Shown piece after piece: positions 22,585-35,420 of a DNA stretch of 64,000 nt (positions are counted from its first letter, which is position 1; each line of letters opens with the position of its first letter). The DNA comes from Rattus norvegicus. Taxonomy: Eukaryota > Chordata > Mammalia > Rodentia > Muridae. The DNA lies in the NCBI RefSeq assembly GCF_036323735.1, contig NW_026947409.1:102940-166939 (forward strand), in the 5' to 3' direction. The notes below the pieces were generated by a model. The model worked only from the letters and a program-made list of their open reading frames with translations. It made no database searches and was not told where the DNA came from. Made by a program: the position numbers and the translations under genes.

Positions 22585-23960
22585 TTTAAAATGGTATCAT
22601 GACATCTGCAAATGAGAACACTTTCATTTCTTCATTTTTCATTTGTATTCCCTGGATCTTCTTCGGTTGTCATATTGCTCTAGCTAAAATTACACATACT
22701 GTAATACATAGTTGTGAAACCAGTGTATATTCTTGTCTTCTTCCTGCTTGTAGTGGAACTGCTTTGAATTTTTCTCTCTTTAGCACGATGCTTGTGCTGG
22801 GCTTCTTGTACCTTGCCTTTATTATGTTGAACTATATCCTCCATATCTACAGCTTCCCCAGGACGAATCAAACTTTTATGTTGGGATTTGAAGAAAGCTT
22901 ATCTGGTAGAAGATTATTTTTAATGTTGACTTGAATCTGTTCACAAGTATTTTATTGAGAATATGTGTGTATATGTGTAAATTAGTGTGTAATTCTCTCT
23001 CTTCCTCTCTTTGTGTCAGTCGTTTGTAACTCTTTCTCCCTCTCTCATTACCTTCCCTTTTGCCTCATTGTCCCCATGTCTCATTCTCTCTCCTTATTTT
23101 GTCTGTCATTGTTAGATAATACCAGATTCAAAATACAATTTTAATGTATTCAATCCTTTTGTCTACTTTATTGAATAGTCTTAGACACTTTAAATGCTAT
23201 TTAAATGTATATTCATTTCTTTTCAACTGAATACATGTGGTCCTATGATATTTCAGGTGGGAGAAATTAAAAACCTGATTCTTTGTAATTGTTTAGTATA
23301 GAGCTTTTTAAATTATGCAAAATGAGCTGATTTAATATTGGTATATAAATACATCTAGTATTTACTGTCACTTCCAACCCCGACCAGCAGGAAAGGAGAG
23401 ACACCACACATTCTTCTCAAAGCAGTTTTTTCAGGAACCCTTTTGTCTGCAAGCAGGAACAATGCCTCCATCCAGCCCCCGAGCCCACTCCCTTATATCC
23501 TCCCTCAACCACCTCAACCGTCCATTCTGCGTGACCTCCATTCCTAGGTCCACGTCACATGGTCTGATATATCGTCATGGTGCGCCTGCGCAGCTCTCAC
23601 GATGGGGAATGGCTTAATTTCAGGTGCTATTAATGAGACGCGGCAGCAGTCCCGGGCTCCATTTTGGGATTGCCGCTACACCCGCTCCCCACAGTAAATC
23701 ACGAATGCTTTAAAAAAATTCTAGATTTTGGACTGTAAATATAAATAATCTGTGTTTTCTCCATGTTTCCGATTTTCTCTTTCATTTTATTAATTCAAAC
23801 CTTTCATTACGTAACATGGCCAGAGGTTATGACGATCCTGTTAATACTTTCCAAGAGTGACCCCTTCCTTTCATTCATTATATTGTCTACACTTGTCTAC
23901 ATTTTATTGATTTCAGCCATGATGAGTTGGATATACATGCTATACCCCTTCCCCAAGGCT
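22585..23960 (-). repeat. Old L1 ORF2, antisense, split by a solo LTR
   Basis: Reverse complement of L1 ORF2: 'gacatctgcaaatgagaaca' at 22599, then 'ggttgtcatattgctctagct' and a diverged match through 22940 cover the region upstream of the RT active site. After the LTR at 23366-23693 the segment 23720-23930 again resembles L1 (near 'tgatttcagccatgatgag'). The frame is lost. The middle part (22980-23365) is weakly matched and T/C rich. Confidence 0.6.
23366..23693 (-). mobile_element. Solo LTR of a class II ERV, antisense
   Basis: A 328-base block bounded by TGTCACTTCC and CCCCACA, with the GC-rich and CpG-containing composition of an LTR, set in AT-rich L1. On the minus strand it starts TGTGGGGAGC and ends GGAAGTGACA. 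It has a TATA-like 'gatataaggga' about 190 bases in and a C/G-rich U3. Its plus-strand left edge ('ccgaccagcaggaa') resembles the ends of the ERV-1 and ERV-2 LTRs (48200, 54585), so it belongs to a related family. No internal retroviral sequence is attached and I saw no direct target repeat. Confidence 0.75.
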
Positions 23961-24639
23961 AAAAAGCCATCCTGAAACAAGATGCAAAGAGACTATAGGT
24001 CCCCAAAATTGTGGGTGGGATCAGACATAAAGCGTCTTCTTGATACAAGAGGTGCTGCCCTCATGTCACATAGCAGCTGTGGTTTCCTGCAAAGCTTCAA
24101 GCCAGTCAACAGTCAAGAATGCAGTGAAAAGGCCTAAAAACTGCTGTACATAAAAAATTATTTGTAAGGGTTTATAATAGAGTTATTAAACAGTACTTTA
24201 ATGTAGAAGATATACAAATTTAGGATTCAAAGAAATAGAGTGAGTGGGTAAAATAAATGGAAAGATTATCATCAAAATTCATTGGCGGAAATTCTCAAAG
24301 AATAAAATATATGAACTCTATTCCTCAATGTTATGTACATAGAAAATATTTTATTATATAGGGATACTTCATGAAGCGACCTTATGATTTCGCTTGGTTA
24401 AAACAGATCTGCCAATTCTGTGAGTTGAATATGTGCATTATGTAATTTGATCTTAATAAGTTTAAAGTGGCTATTTTCAAAAATAGTAAGCATTATTTCC
24501 ATGTACATGTTCAAAAACGGGCTTCTATAAATAATAATAGAAAAAACTAAAACACTATATATCAAGAAAACATAATTAAATTTGGCTACATGTCTAAGCA
24601 AAATATTCAAAAGTGAAGAAACTCAAGTGACTAAGAATC
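23961..24639. other. Unassigned, no gene seen
   Basis: AT-rich. A 70-codon minus-strand open frame (24398-24610) has no family signature. Confidence 0.4.
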
Positions 24640-25340
24640 GAAAGTGAAATATTTATCATCCTTATACAATACAGAAATGCAAATCAAAATTATTCTGAGA
24701 TTTTTTTCCTCCCTTTCAGAAATTTTAGTTTTATAACACATGAGTCAACTTATGTTTGCTGTGTTATGGGGAGAGGGGAACATTGATATTCTTCTGGTGG
24801 GAATGCAAACTTCAACAGCAACTTTGGAAATCAGTATGATGTTTCTTCAGGAACATGGAAATGTATGCACCTAAAGATATAACGCGAGGAAAATATATCC
24901 AAATGTTGATTCATGCTAGTATAGAGACTCTTGAATATTTAGAAATATTTACGTTGTTTTTTAACAAATGAATGCATAAAGAAAATGTGGTGCTTTTACA
25001 GATTGGAAAAGGAAAGCATGTAATTTTCAGGATAATGAATGGATCATGTGAAAGTCATCATAGATGAGATAATCCGGACCTAAGAGAAAAATGGGTTATA
25101 TTTTCACTTTTATCTGAATATTAATTCTCCACACTGTATCAGTTTGATTAGTTTAGTGTAAAAGTTAAGGGATGTGGTCCAGACTATCCTCACTTTGTGA
25201 TGTACAAATGTACTTATGGATTGCAGAGGAACACTGTCAGGTACAGGAATGTCAAATGTGAAAAGAGTGGGAAGAGTATGACAATGGAGGGAATGCAGAG
25301 ATGTACAGTTAAATTGGGAGACGTTTGAGGCATTGAATGA
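24640..25340 (+). repeat. Old L1 ORF2 3' end and 3' UTR, sense
   Basis: Follows the end of L1 ORF2: 'aaatgcaaatcaaaattatt' at 24676, 'ggtgggaatgcaaact' at 24798 (the cysteine-rich knuckle region in intact L1s), 'gaaaatgtggtgctttta' at 24981. It is then weakly 3' UTR-like to about 25340. Many stops and deletions. Confidence 0.65.
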
Positions 25341-25599
25341 AAACCATATGCAACAGAAATAAAAACTAATTTTTTATTTAATTATGTTTTTTGTCAAACT
25401 AAAGATTTAAAGCTATAAGGACAGAAGATAAAACATTGATTGGGTGTTTCTATGTGAAATTTCAATAATAAGAAACTCACAGTACTTATGGATTTCAACT
25501 ATCAATAAAGCTATAGTACAGATAATGCAATATACAATCCTTAAGGAGACAGATGGGAATATCTCTGCTGTTAAAAAATATTAATTATATACATTATAT

Positions 25600-27330
25600 A
25601 TGTAAAATAATCTATTTATTTGCTTACATTTCAAATGTCATTTCCCAAACTGGTCTTTCTTTCTTGAATCCCCTAAGGTATTCTGTTCCTCATTTTTCTA
25701 ATATGTTGCTCCCCCATCTACATGCGCACTTCCGCTTTAGTCCTCTAACATCCCCCTTCTCTGGGATATGAAGTCTCCACAGGACCAATTGCCTCCCTTC
25801 ACACATATGGCAGATGAGGCAGTTGTCTTCACCATATACTCTGCTATTTGTGTAGCACAAGTCTTCGACTGGGCAAAGCATACTCTAGGATGTGGAAAAT
25901 TTCCTGAGGCTCTGAAGGTTATATTTAGTTGATACTGTTATTCTTCAAATTGGGTTGCAATCCCCTCCAGATACTTAAGGCATTCCCCTAACTCTTCTTT
26001 TGTGGCTGTCAGGTGCTCTCAAATGCTTAGGTGTTTCTGCATCTGTCACAGGCAGGTGATGGCAGAGCCCCTCAGAGGGCAAACATATTAGGGTCTTATC
26101 TGTAAGCACATTTGAAATCAGGAATAGGGCCAGGATTTAGAGTCTGTGGAAGAAATGTTTCTTATGGTGGTGTGTTTCTGAAGGGCCTTTCCTTCAGTTT
26201 TTGCTCTGTTTTTGTATTTGTCTTTTTTTAGACCTTGGATGTATATAGGATAAAGATTTTGAACTGTGTGGGAAGCACCATTCCTTCACTGGTGGGCACG
26301 TCTAGCTACAGGAGGCAGTCTCTAATGGTTCTATCTCTTTGCTGCTTGGTATTTCAACTACCATCATCCCATTAGGTTTATCAGAACCTCTTGCATCCCT
26401 GGCACCTGGGACTTTCCTGGGGAAACCCAAGTTCACCACCAACCACTGATGTTTATTGTCATTTATTACACTTTTCCTCTGGAATTCTCTCCTGTCTCTT
26501 TTCATTGTTGCAACTCCCCCCACTTTGTCCATCATTCTCTACCTCTAAATAAGTCCCTCCGTCCCTCTGCCTTCCATGATTATTTTGTTCTCCCTTCTAA
26601 GTTGTTTGCAAGGATTCGCAATCTGGCCTCCTAACATGTTACCTTTCATGTGATAAATGCTCTCAATAATGGGAGTTCTGAGCTTTATGGCTAACATCCA
26701 TTTGTCACTAAGTTCATCCCATGTTATGTCCTTTTTGATCTCTGTTACTTCACTAATTTCCAGCACCATCCCTTTGCCTACAAAGTTCTTGGTGTCCTCA
26801 TTTTTAATACCTTAGTAGTGTTCCTTTGTTTAAATATAGCACACTTTCTCTATTTATTCCTCAGTGGAGTTGAGGTAAATCACGCTTGCACCCAGCATTC
26901 GACTATTGTAAGTAAGGCTGTTGTGAACCTGTTCAACCTCATGTCCTTTTTGTATGTGGATCAAGGTTGAGTATATGTGTTGAAGTGAGTGGTAAAGCTG
27001 GGTCTTCAGGTAAAGCTATTTGCAATTTTCTCTGAACGTCCATATTGCTATCCAAAGTGGTTCTACAGGTACTAATAACACCAGCAGTGAGGGAGTGTTC
27101 CATTTGTCTACATCCTAGCTTACTCTGCTACTGCATCAGTTTTTTATCTTAGTCATTGAGATTGGTGTAATGTAGAATCTCTGGTTCATTTTGATTTGCC
27201 TTTTTCAGATAAGTATGGATGCTGAACATTTCTTGATGTTTTTCTCAGCTATTGAGGTACCTCAGTTGAGAATTCTTGGTTTAGCACTCTAACCAATTTT
27301 AAAAGTTTGGATATTTATTTGTCTGGGACA
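25600..27330 (-). repeat. 5'-truncated old L1, antisense
   Basis: A single old L1 in reverse. The 3' terminus is at 25622 ('gcttacatttcaaatgtcat'), the 3' UTR runs to about 26680, then the ORF2 end: 'ctaagttcatcccatgttatg' region at 26710, 'tgttgtgaacctgttcaacc' at 26919, 'gagtgttccatttgtctaca' at 27093, ending in 'cagttgagaattcttggttt' at 27264. Truncated at its 5' end near 27330. No open frame. Confidence 0.8.
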
Positions 27331-27442
27331 TTAAGTAAGGGGATATCAATGTGGAGGGGACAATCACTATAAAAGGTGAGGGGTAGAGGTTAGCGGTGAT
27401 GGACAGGAAAGTAGACAATATCATCTGTGATCTTTAATCAGT

Positions 27443-27520
27443 GTAAATATGCATGTATGTATGTATGTATGTATGTATGAATGTATGTATGTATGTATGT
27501 ATCTATCTATCTATCACTCT
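27443..27520. repeat. (TATG)n(TATC)n microsatellite
   Basis: About 14 TATG-type units with one interruption, followed by four TATC units. Confidence 0.95.
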
Positions 27521-27846
27521 GATCTATCACATATTGCAGTACTTTGATATATTTTCTCCCTCACATAGGTCTAGTATTATCTTCTAATTATATCACATGC
27601 TGGAAAAGCTAATTAGTTATGTTTCATGCTAAAAGGTATACAGTCACATAACTAAAGTAAATATTTATGTTTTTATGAAATAGTTGAGAAATTTGATAGC
27701 ATAAAAATTAATTATCTTTATTGAATCTGTTTTCTGAACTGAAATTTAACCTGAATCAAAATTTATAAAGCAGCTTTTAAAATTCTTGAGTACTAATGTA
27801 TACATCAGAATTGTTTCATAAAATTAGAAAATAGAGTGCATTTGTA

Positions 27847-27903
27847 TGTTACATATATACACGTACAGACACACATATATATATATATACACACATATAT
27901 AAA

Positions 27904-27935
<32 letters not shown>

Positions 27936-28097
27936 TATATACATGTGGCCACATACACATATATACAAATATATACATATATACATATACAAATATAAAT
28001 ATATGTACAATATATAAACATATGTCCTTATGTACTCATACACATATAGACATACACATACATACATACATACATGCATACATACATACATACATGC
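27847..28097. repeat. Compound (CA)n/(TA)n/(CATA)n microsatellite
   Basis: About 250 bases of mixed TA, CA, CATA and CATACATG units, including an uninterrupted CA run near 27912-27934. Open frames of 65-100 codons on both strands here arise only from the repeat (Y/I/H/T runs). Confidence 0.95.
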
Positions 28098-28929
28098 TTT
28101 TAAAAAGCAAAATCCTTGCTTTAAAAGAATTTCCCTAGGCATGATGTATATGGTTTAGCCAAATAAGAGAAAAATGATGTTATTGCTAAATGGCTCTGTC
28201 TTAGTACTCATTTCTGCTTGTTTAACATGATGATGGTTCTACCAATCCGACTTCTATGTACTTGGGGATTGAAATGATGTCCTTTACTTCTCTAACTCAC
28301 TCATACACTTTCTCCAAAAATAAGTGATTCCTTATCCCTACAACTAGATGCCATGTGCCTTTAGCCAAACATAATAGGAATAATAAAATAGGAGCTTCAC
28401 ATCTTGCAAACATTAGTTTATAAACTTGCTTGAAATCATAGTTTTGATAATTATCATTTTGATCAAAGGCACCATCAGGCTTACACATTCAAAAACACCT
28501 TGTTTTCACCTTTTTTTAACTAACTTTATTTTATTACATACAAGAGTAAGAAAAAGTAACTGCTATTGAGGTGGTTTTAAGAGTTTGCAGTACCATTAAA
28601 GCTCACAGGTTTTTAAACTTCTTATTTTGGAAACATGGTCAAAGCATCTCCTCTGATCACATATTGGATTACCCATTTCACCATTAGCGGCAATAGCTCT
28701 AAAGGATTGGAATAGTCTCTATCCCTCTGAGGAGAAAATGTTGTACAGGATTACTCAGCAACAGTAATATATTTGTAGCAGCAAACGTTTCAAACACCTT
28801 ATATATTTCCAAGGGAAATCTGGCAATACAGACTATGACAAACAAATAAAGCAGCAGGAACAATGTTTTGCATCTTGAGTCTCTGTTGATCTTCAATTCC
28901 CTGAGAGAACCACAACATAGAATGTCTCT
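28098..28929. other. Unassigned, no gene seen
   Basis: No recognised repeat or gene. Small minus-strand open frames (28297-28488, 28699-28896) have no family signature. Confidence 0.4.
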
Positions 28930-29300
28930 CTGTCCAGGTGACTGACAGAAGCCTGGCTGTTATACTAGATTGTGCCACTGCTGCTCTTTCCTGTTTGTTA
29001 TGACAAGTCTACAGACCAGAACTACTAGTGTATTCATGAAATGTTTGCTAATGGAACAAGCTGCCTATTCCAACTTGAGAACTGAAATTCTGGTTTCCAG
29101 AGAACACAGATGGGAGTTGCTCCAATGAACCTTTCTAAAGAGGGACACCACCCCCACTCCACAATGCCCCCATCCTTTCTTTTACCGCTGGTGCCTGGAG
29201 GGCTAGAGGGAGGTTAAAGATTTTAAGAGTCATCAACAAATAGTGATATTTGGAAAAAATAAAGTTTTAGTTTGTAGAGTTATCAGCTTTAGGCTCTCCT
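28930..29300 (+). repeat. Possible LTR fragment, sense
   Basis: The block contains 'tggtgcctggagggctag', a purine-rich stretch and an AATAAAG at about 29257-29263 followed by a T/G-rich end, an arrangement typical of an LTR U3-R. No partner LTR or clear ends. Family not identified. Confidence 0.25.
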
Positions 29301-29989
29301 TGGGGTGTAATATCACTCAGGCATTTGACATATGCTGCATGGAAGGAGCCTGAGGATGCCAAGTTAATAGCAAAAAAGACAGGTATTTTCTGGTCCTGCA
29401 TATATCAGTGTATATAAAGTATTTATCAACAGTGGTAAGAAGCAGGAGATTTGGGGTCTGGGAGGAGAGAGAAGGAAGATGGTTACTATGTGTAAAATGC
29501 ATGGCATCTCAGCTCCATAAATTCAAAAAGATCTGGGTCAGAGAGGGTGTGACAGGCACACACCAGAGATGCTGAGTACTGTACAAAAATGATAGCGTGC
29601 TAAGTTTTGTGCTCTATATATATTGATACAAAACCAAACCAAAGAAAACAAAAAACAAATAAAGAACCATGTGTGTGTGTAAAGATCTGCTGGAAGAAAT
29701 TTGTCTGAGGCTCTCAATATTCAACACTAAATAAATAATCTCAAATAAATGATGACCCACTCACTCATGGAGATGGCCACCAAGTAATACTGGCAATAGT
29801 ATTTTGAAACAGCATTGAACCCCACGGCAAGTGTTCATTACACAACATTTGGAAAATATTTGCATGTTTTTTTTTAGTGGGAACCAAGCTCTGGTTACAT
29901 GTGTTCATGCATTTGTTTGAACATTCAGCTTACTGAGGTCCAGGATCACTGACCATTGTTTTCCCTACTGCAAGGACAGCACTGACAGC
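29301..29989. other. Unassigned, no gene seen
   Basis: No gene. An A-rich 'aaaccaaaccaaagaaaaca' tract near 29630 and a short GT run near 29671 are the only features. Confidence 0.4.
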
Positions 29990-30330
29990 AGTGAATCATA
30001 ATAAGCTTTTGTCCAGTGAATGAAGAAGGAAGTGAGGGATTAAATACCAATCAAAGAGTACACATGGAGGTATCCATGGCTTCAGCCTCATATATAGAAG
30101 AGCATGGCATTTTCTGGAATGAATAGGATGAAAGGACTTGGTCCTATGAAGTCTGGTTTCTCTAGTGTAGGGAATGCCAGAGTGTTGAGGTGTGAGTAGG
30201 CAGGCAGTAATCGTACAAAACTCACAGAAACATGGAAAGGGTCGATGGGAGAGAGGGGAAACAGGAAAGGGTATAACATTTGAAATGTAAATACAAACAA
30301 TTTCCAATAAGAAAAGAAGGAAATGAGTGA
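29990..30330 (+). repeat. Old L1 3' UTR end, sense
   Basis: Matches the Lx-type L1 3' terminus: 'ccatggcttcagcctcatat' at 30074, 'cttggtcctatgaag' at 30139, 'tgtagggaatgccagagtgt' at 30166, and the terminal 'gggtataacatttgaaatgt' at 30269 followed by an A-rich tail. Severely 5'-truncated. Confidence 0.75.
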
Positions 30331-31734
30331 GAAAGGAGCAGGAGGCTTACCTCAAAGAAATGAGAGAGCTTCTAGATGCTGGTTTAACTTAAAAGATTCA
30401 AGAATCTTTGTTATATATGAAAGGCAAGGGTCAGCAGACTGTAGTATTTCATGTTTTTAAAGAAATGCAATTGAAATAATAGTTCCATTTTCTTATATGA
30501 ACACACAGAATCATTGGAAAGAAAAATAGACAGCTGTTTTTATTAGATTTATTGGTTGAAGAATCATTGGCATATTTTTCAACATAGCTTGATATACTCT
30601 CAAAAAGGTTTTTATGGGATAAGACAGCAATAGAGAGTATTGGGTCAGTGTTGGGATACAGGTATCTTCCATGTATTTTCAGACACATACAAACATCCTT
30701 TTAAACTGTGAAAATATAAAGTTTTTAATTGATTGAATGCAATATTATGAATATAATTCTTTATATGAAGCAGTACTATCTGTGTGTATGACTTTCACAC
30801 TTAGTATAAAATTAGGAAAGGAATTCATTTAAAAATTGTTAAACGTGCTGTGGTATAGTGGAGGGATGGAATCCAGGCTCTCCACTCTCTAATCATAAAG
30901 CAAACAAGAATGTAAAGAGACAAGTGCCTCTAAGAAAAGACTCACTATAAAACTTAAAATAACCTTATACACTAAAAGAATAATATAAATATTTTAGATA
31001 TTCTAATAGGATATAAGGATTATCATTTTAGAACGGGTTCATATTTCCATAAAATATATTTTACTTAAAATTTAAAGCTCATACGTGTGCAGTTTTGTTG
31101 GTCCGTACTGTTTGCCAGCTAGCATGCATTGATCTTCTTCATTATTTACCCCTTTAATTCTAATTGACTGGTTTTTATTGCAACCTTCTTAGTTGCCAAC
31201 ATTTTTGTCTGTTCTGTGATAACGACAACCATTTTTGTGCGGCTGAATCTGTCAAACATGTAGAGCCAGAATAAATCTGATGTATCATGGTGAATGGAAT
31301 TGCGAAAATAGCTAAAATTTACAGGATATATTTTGATATTAAGTACAGGCATAAAGGAAACTCTGTAGTACATTTATTTTTCCTAATTTGTTTCTAAATA
31401 TTTTGAGATAAAAATGTAAAAATATGTTATTTGAGAAATGAGAATATCCTATTGCTAAAGCGCCAGAAAATATAAGATACTTATTTTGAATTGCAATGGA
31501 ATGCAAAATCAAATATAACAAGAATAATTTGATGGGATGGCTATTGTGTATGCAAAATTTCTATGTCAAAGAATTATATCCTTACATTATTACTCCTTGG
31601 TACATTAATAAGCAAAATGACCAAACTACAGTTTATTTCCTATAGGACAGTTAAAAAAATAAAACAAAACTTTCCTTTTAAGTTCTTTTAAAACTAATAT
31701 TGCATTTAATAAATACATCCTTCAGTAAGAGTAG
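30331..31734. other. AT-rich unassigned sequence
   Basis: No gene or repeat recognised. Open frames are at most 79 codons and AT-driven. Confidence 0.4.
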
Positions 31735-34664
31735 AATGACTCATAGTGCTAAGTGCCTGCAGAACGAAAGAGGAAAGAGCATATGTCACCTGCTTGACAA
31801 CACACCTAAAACTCTAGAACAAAAAGAACCAAATACAACCAGGAGGAGTAGAAGGCAGGAAATAATAAAAGTCAGAGCTGAAATCAACCAAATAGAAACA
31901 AAAAGGACCATAGAAAGAATCAAAAGAACAAAAAGTTGATTCTTTGAGAAAATCAACAACATAGATAAACCCTTAGCCAGACGAATGAGAGGACACAGAG
32001 TGTGTGTCCAAATTAATAAAATCAGAAATGAAAAGGGAGACATAACTACAGATTCAGAGGAAATTCAAAAAATCATAAGATCTTTCTATAAAAGTCTATA
32101 TTCAACAAAACTTGAAAATCTGCAGGAAATGGACAATTTACTAGACAGATATAGGTAACGAAGGTAAATCAGGAACAGATAAACTAGTTAAACAACCCCA
32201 TAACTACTATGGAAATAGAAGCAGTCATTAAAGGTCTTCCAACCAAAAAGAACCCAGGTCCAGACGGGTTTAGTGCAGAATTCTATTAGACCTTCATAGA
32301 AGACTCATATCACTATTATCCAAACTATTCCACAAAATTGAAAAAGATGGAGCCCTACCGAATTCTTTCTATGAAGCCACAATTACTCTCATACCTAAAC
32401 CACACAAGGACCCAACAAAGAAAGAGAACTTCAGACCAAATTCCCTTATGAATATCGACGCAAAAATACTCAATAAAATACTGGCAAACGGAATCCAAGA
32501 GCACATAAAAACAATCATCCACCATGATCAAGTAGGCTTCATCCCAGGCATGCAGGGATGGTTTAATATACGGAAAACCATCGACGTGATCATTATATAA
32601 AGAAACTGAAAGAACAGAACCACATGATCATTTCATTAGGTGCTGAGAACGCATTTGACACAATTCAACACCCCTTCATGATAAAAGTCCTGGAAAGAAT
32701 AGGAATTCAAGGCCCATACCTAAACATGGTAAAAGTCATATACAGCAAACCAGTTGCTAAAAATTAAACTAAATGGAAAAAACTTGAAGCAATCCCACTA
32801 AAATCAGGGACTAGACAAGGCTGCCCACTCTCTCCCTACTTATTCAATATAGTTCTCAAAGTTCTATCCAGAGCAATCAGACAACAAAAGGAGGTCAAGG
32901 GGATACAGTTTGGAAAAAAGAAGTCAAAATATAACTATTTGCAGAAGATATGATAGTATATTTAAGTGATCCCAAAATTTCCACCAGAGAACTACTAAAG
33001 CTGATAGACAACTTCAGCAAAGTGGCTGGGTATGAAATTTACTCAAATAAATCAGTAGCCTTCCTCTACACAAAAGAGAAAAAAGCTGAGAAAGAAATTA
33101 GGGAAACGACACCCTTCATAATAGACCCAAATAATATAAGGTACCTCGGTGTGACTTTAACCAAGCAAGTAAAAGATCTGTACAATAAGAACTTCAAGAC
33201 TCTGAAGAAAGAAATTGAAGAAGACCTCAGAAGATGGAAAGATCTTCCATGCTCATGGATTGGCAGGATTAATATAGTAAAAATGGCCATTCTACCAAAA
33301 GCAATCTACAGATTCAATGCAATCCCCATCAAAATTCCAATCCAATTCTTCAAAGAGTTAGACAGAACAATTTGCAAATTCATCTGGAATAACAAAAAAA
33401 CCCAGGATAGCTAAAACTATTCTCAACAATAAAAGGACTTCAGGGGGAATCACGATCCCTGAACTCAAGCAGTATTACAGAGTAATAGTGATAAAAACTG
33501 CATGGTATTGGTACAGAGACAGAAAAATAGACCAATGGAACAGAATTGATGACCCAGAAATGAACCTACACACCTCTGGGCACTTGATTTTTGAAAAATG
33601 AGACAAAACCATCAAATGCAAAAAAGATAGCATTTTCAGCAAATGGTGCTGGTTCACCTGGAGGTCAACATGTAGAAGAATGCATATCTATCCATGTTTA
33701 TCACCCTGGACAAAGGATAACTCCAAGTGGATCAAGGACCTCCACTTCAAACCAGATACACTCAAACTAAAAGAAAAAAAATAGGGAAGCATCTGGAACA
33801 CATGGGCACTGGAAAAAAATTCCTGGACAAAACACCAGTGGCTTATGCTCTAAGATCAAGAATCGACAAATGGGATCTCATAAAACTGCAAAGCTTCTGT
33901 AAGGCAAAGGACACTGTGGTTAGGACAAATCGGCAACCAACAGATTGGGAAAAGATCTTTACCAATCCTACAACAGATAGAGGCCTTATATCCAAAATAT
34001 ACAAAGAACTCATGAAGTTAGACGGCAGGGAGACAAATAACCCTATTAAAACATGGGGTTCAGAGCAAAACAAAGAATTCACAGCTGAGGAATGCCGAAT
34101 GGCTGAGAAACACCTAAAGAAATGTTCAACATCTTTAGTTATAAGGGTAATCCAAATCAAAACAACCCTGAGATTTCACCTCACACCAGTGAGAATGGCT
34201 AAGATCAAAAACTCAGGTGACAGCAGATGCTGGCGAGGATGTGGAGAAAGAGGAACACTCCTCCATTGTTGGTGGGATTGCAAACTGCTACAACCATTCT
34301 CGAAATCAGTCTGGAGGATCCTCAGAAAATTGGATATTGAACTGCCTGAGGATCCAGCTATACCTCTCTTGGGCATATACCCAAAAGATGCCCCAACATA
34401 TAAAAAAGACACGTGCTCCACTATGTTCATTGCAGCCTTATTTATAATAGCCAGAAGCTGGAAAGAACCCAGATGACCTTCAACAGAGGAATGGATACAG
34501 AAAATGTGGTACATCTACACAATGGAATATTACTCAGCTATCAAAAACGACTTTATGAAATTCGTAGGCAAATGGCTGGAACTGGAAAATATCATCCTGA
34601 GTGAGCTAACACAATCACAGAAAGACATACATGGTATGCACTCACTGATAAGTGGCTATTAGCC
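31735..34664 (+). pseudogene. L1-A ORF2 (partial, broken)
   Basis: Encodes the part of L1 ORF2p from just after the endonuclease to the C-terminus, in pieces. The longest open parts are 32950-33414 (154 residues, region after RT motif C) and 33727-34476 (249 residues, C-terminal domain). RT motif C, normally F-A-D-D, reads F-A-E-D at 32939-32950 (the second catalytic Asp pair is altered), so even an open frame would be catalytically crippled. The C-terminal Cys-rich knuckle C-W-R-G-C-G...H-C-W-W-D-C is intact near 34229-34284. Several stops and frameshifts lie between 32100 and 32900. Confidence 0.9.
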
Positions 34665-35235
34665 CAAATGCTTGAATTACCCTAAATGCCTAGAACAAAT
34701 GAAACTCAAGACAGATGAACAAAATGTGAATGGTTCACTCCTTCTTTAAAAGGGGAACTAGAATACACTTGGCAGGGAAGAGAGAGGCAAAGATTAAAAG
34801 AGAGACTGAAGGAACACCCATTCAGAGTCTGCCCCCATGTGGCCCATGCATATATAGCCATCCAATTAGACAAGATGGGTGAAGCAAAGAAGTGCAGACC
34901 GACAGGAGCCGGATGTAGATCGCTCCTGAGAGACACAGCCAGAATACAGCAAATACAGAGGCGAATGCCAGCAGCAAACCACTGAACTGAGAACAGGACC
35001 CCCGTTTAAGGAATCAGAGAAAGAAGTGGAAGAGCTTGAAGGGGCTCGAGACCCCATATGTACAACAATGCCAAGCAACCAGAGCTTCCAGGGACTAAGC
35101 CACTACCTAAAGATTATACATGGACTGACCCTGGACTCTGACCTCATAGGTAGCAATGAATATCCTAGTAAGAGCACCAGTGGAAGGGTAAGTTCTGGGT
35201 CCTGCTAAGACTGAACCCCCAGTGAACTAGACTGT

Positions 35236-35305
35236 TGGGGGGAGGGGGACAATGGGGGGAGTGTGGGGAGGGGAACACCGATAAGAAATGGAGGGGGGAG
35301 GGGGA
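35236..35305 (+). other. G-rich polypurine tract of L1-A 3' UTR
   Basis: Successive runs of three or more G (for example 'ggggggagggggac' and 'ggaggggggaggggga'). The L1 3' UTR is known to carry a conserved G-rich polypurine tract able to form G-quadruplexes; this is that element, just before the L1 3' end. Confidence 0.75.
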
Positions 35306-35400
35306 TGTTTGCCCGGAAACTGGGAAAGGGAATAACACTCGAAATGTATATAAGAAATACTCAAGTTAATAATAAAAAACAAAAAAATAAACAAAAAAAA

Positions 35401-35420
35401 AACACACACACACACACAAA
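35401..35420. repeat. A-rich tail and (CA)n at L1-A/L1-B junction
   Basis: The L1-A tail passes through A-rich sequence (35380-35402) into a short CA run ending near 35420, where the L1-B 5' UTR starts. Confidence 0.8.

Larger units (their letters stand above)
31735..35400 (+). mobile_element. L1-A: 5'-truncated rat-type L1
   Basis: Starts within ORF2 at 'actcatagtgctaagtgcct' (equivalent to 38130 in L1-B) and runs through the ORF2 end, the 3' UTR and an A-rich tail near 35370-35400. It lacks the 5' UTR, ORF1 and the endonuclease domain, as is usual for 5' truncation during reverse transcription. It carries more frameshifts than L1-B and L1-C, so it is older or from another source. Its tail is followed almost at once by the L1-B 5' UTR, making a head-to-tail L1 pair. 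Confidence 0.9.

Noticed and set aside
23360..23699. Flanks 'atttac' and 'gtaaat' of the solo LTR as a target-site duplication
   Set aside because: They are reverse complements, not direct repeats; integration gives direct repeats.
27824..28142. Frames of 65-100 codons rich in Tyr, Ile, His and Cys on both strands
   Set aside because: Entirely the compound CA/TA/CATA microsatellite; open frames on both strands are a repeat artefact.
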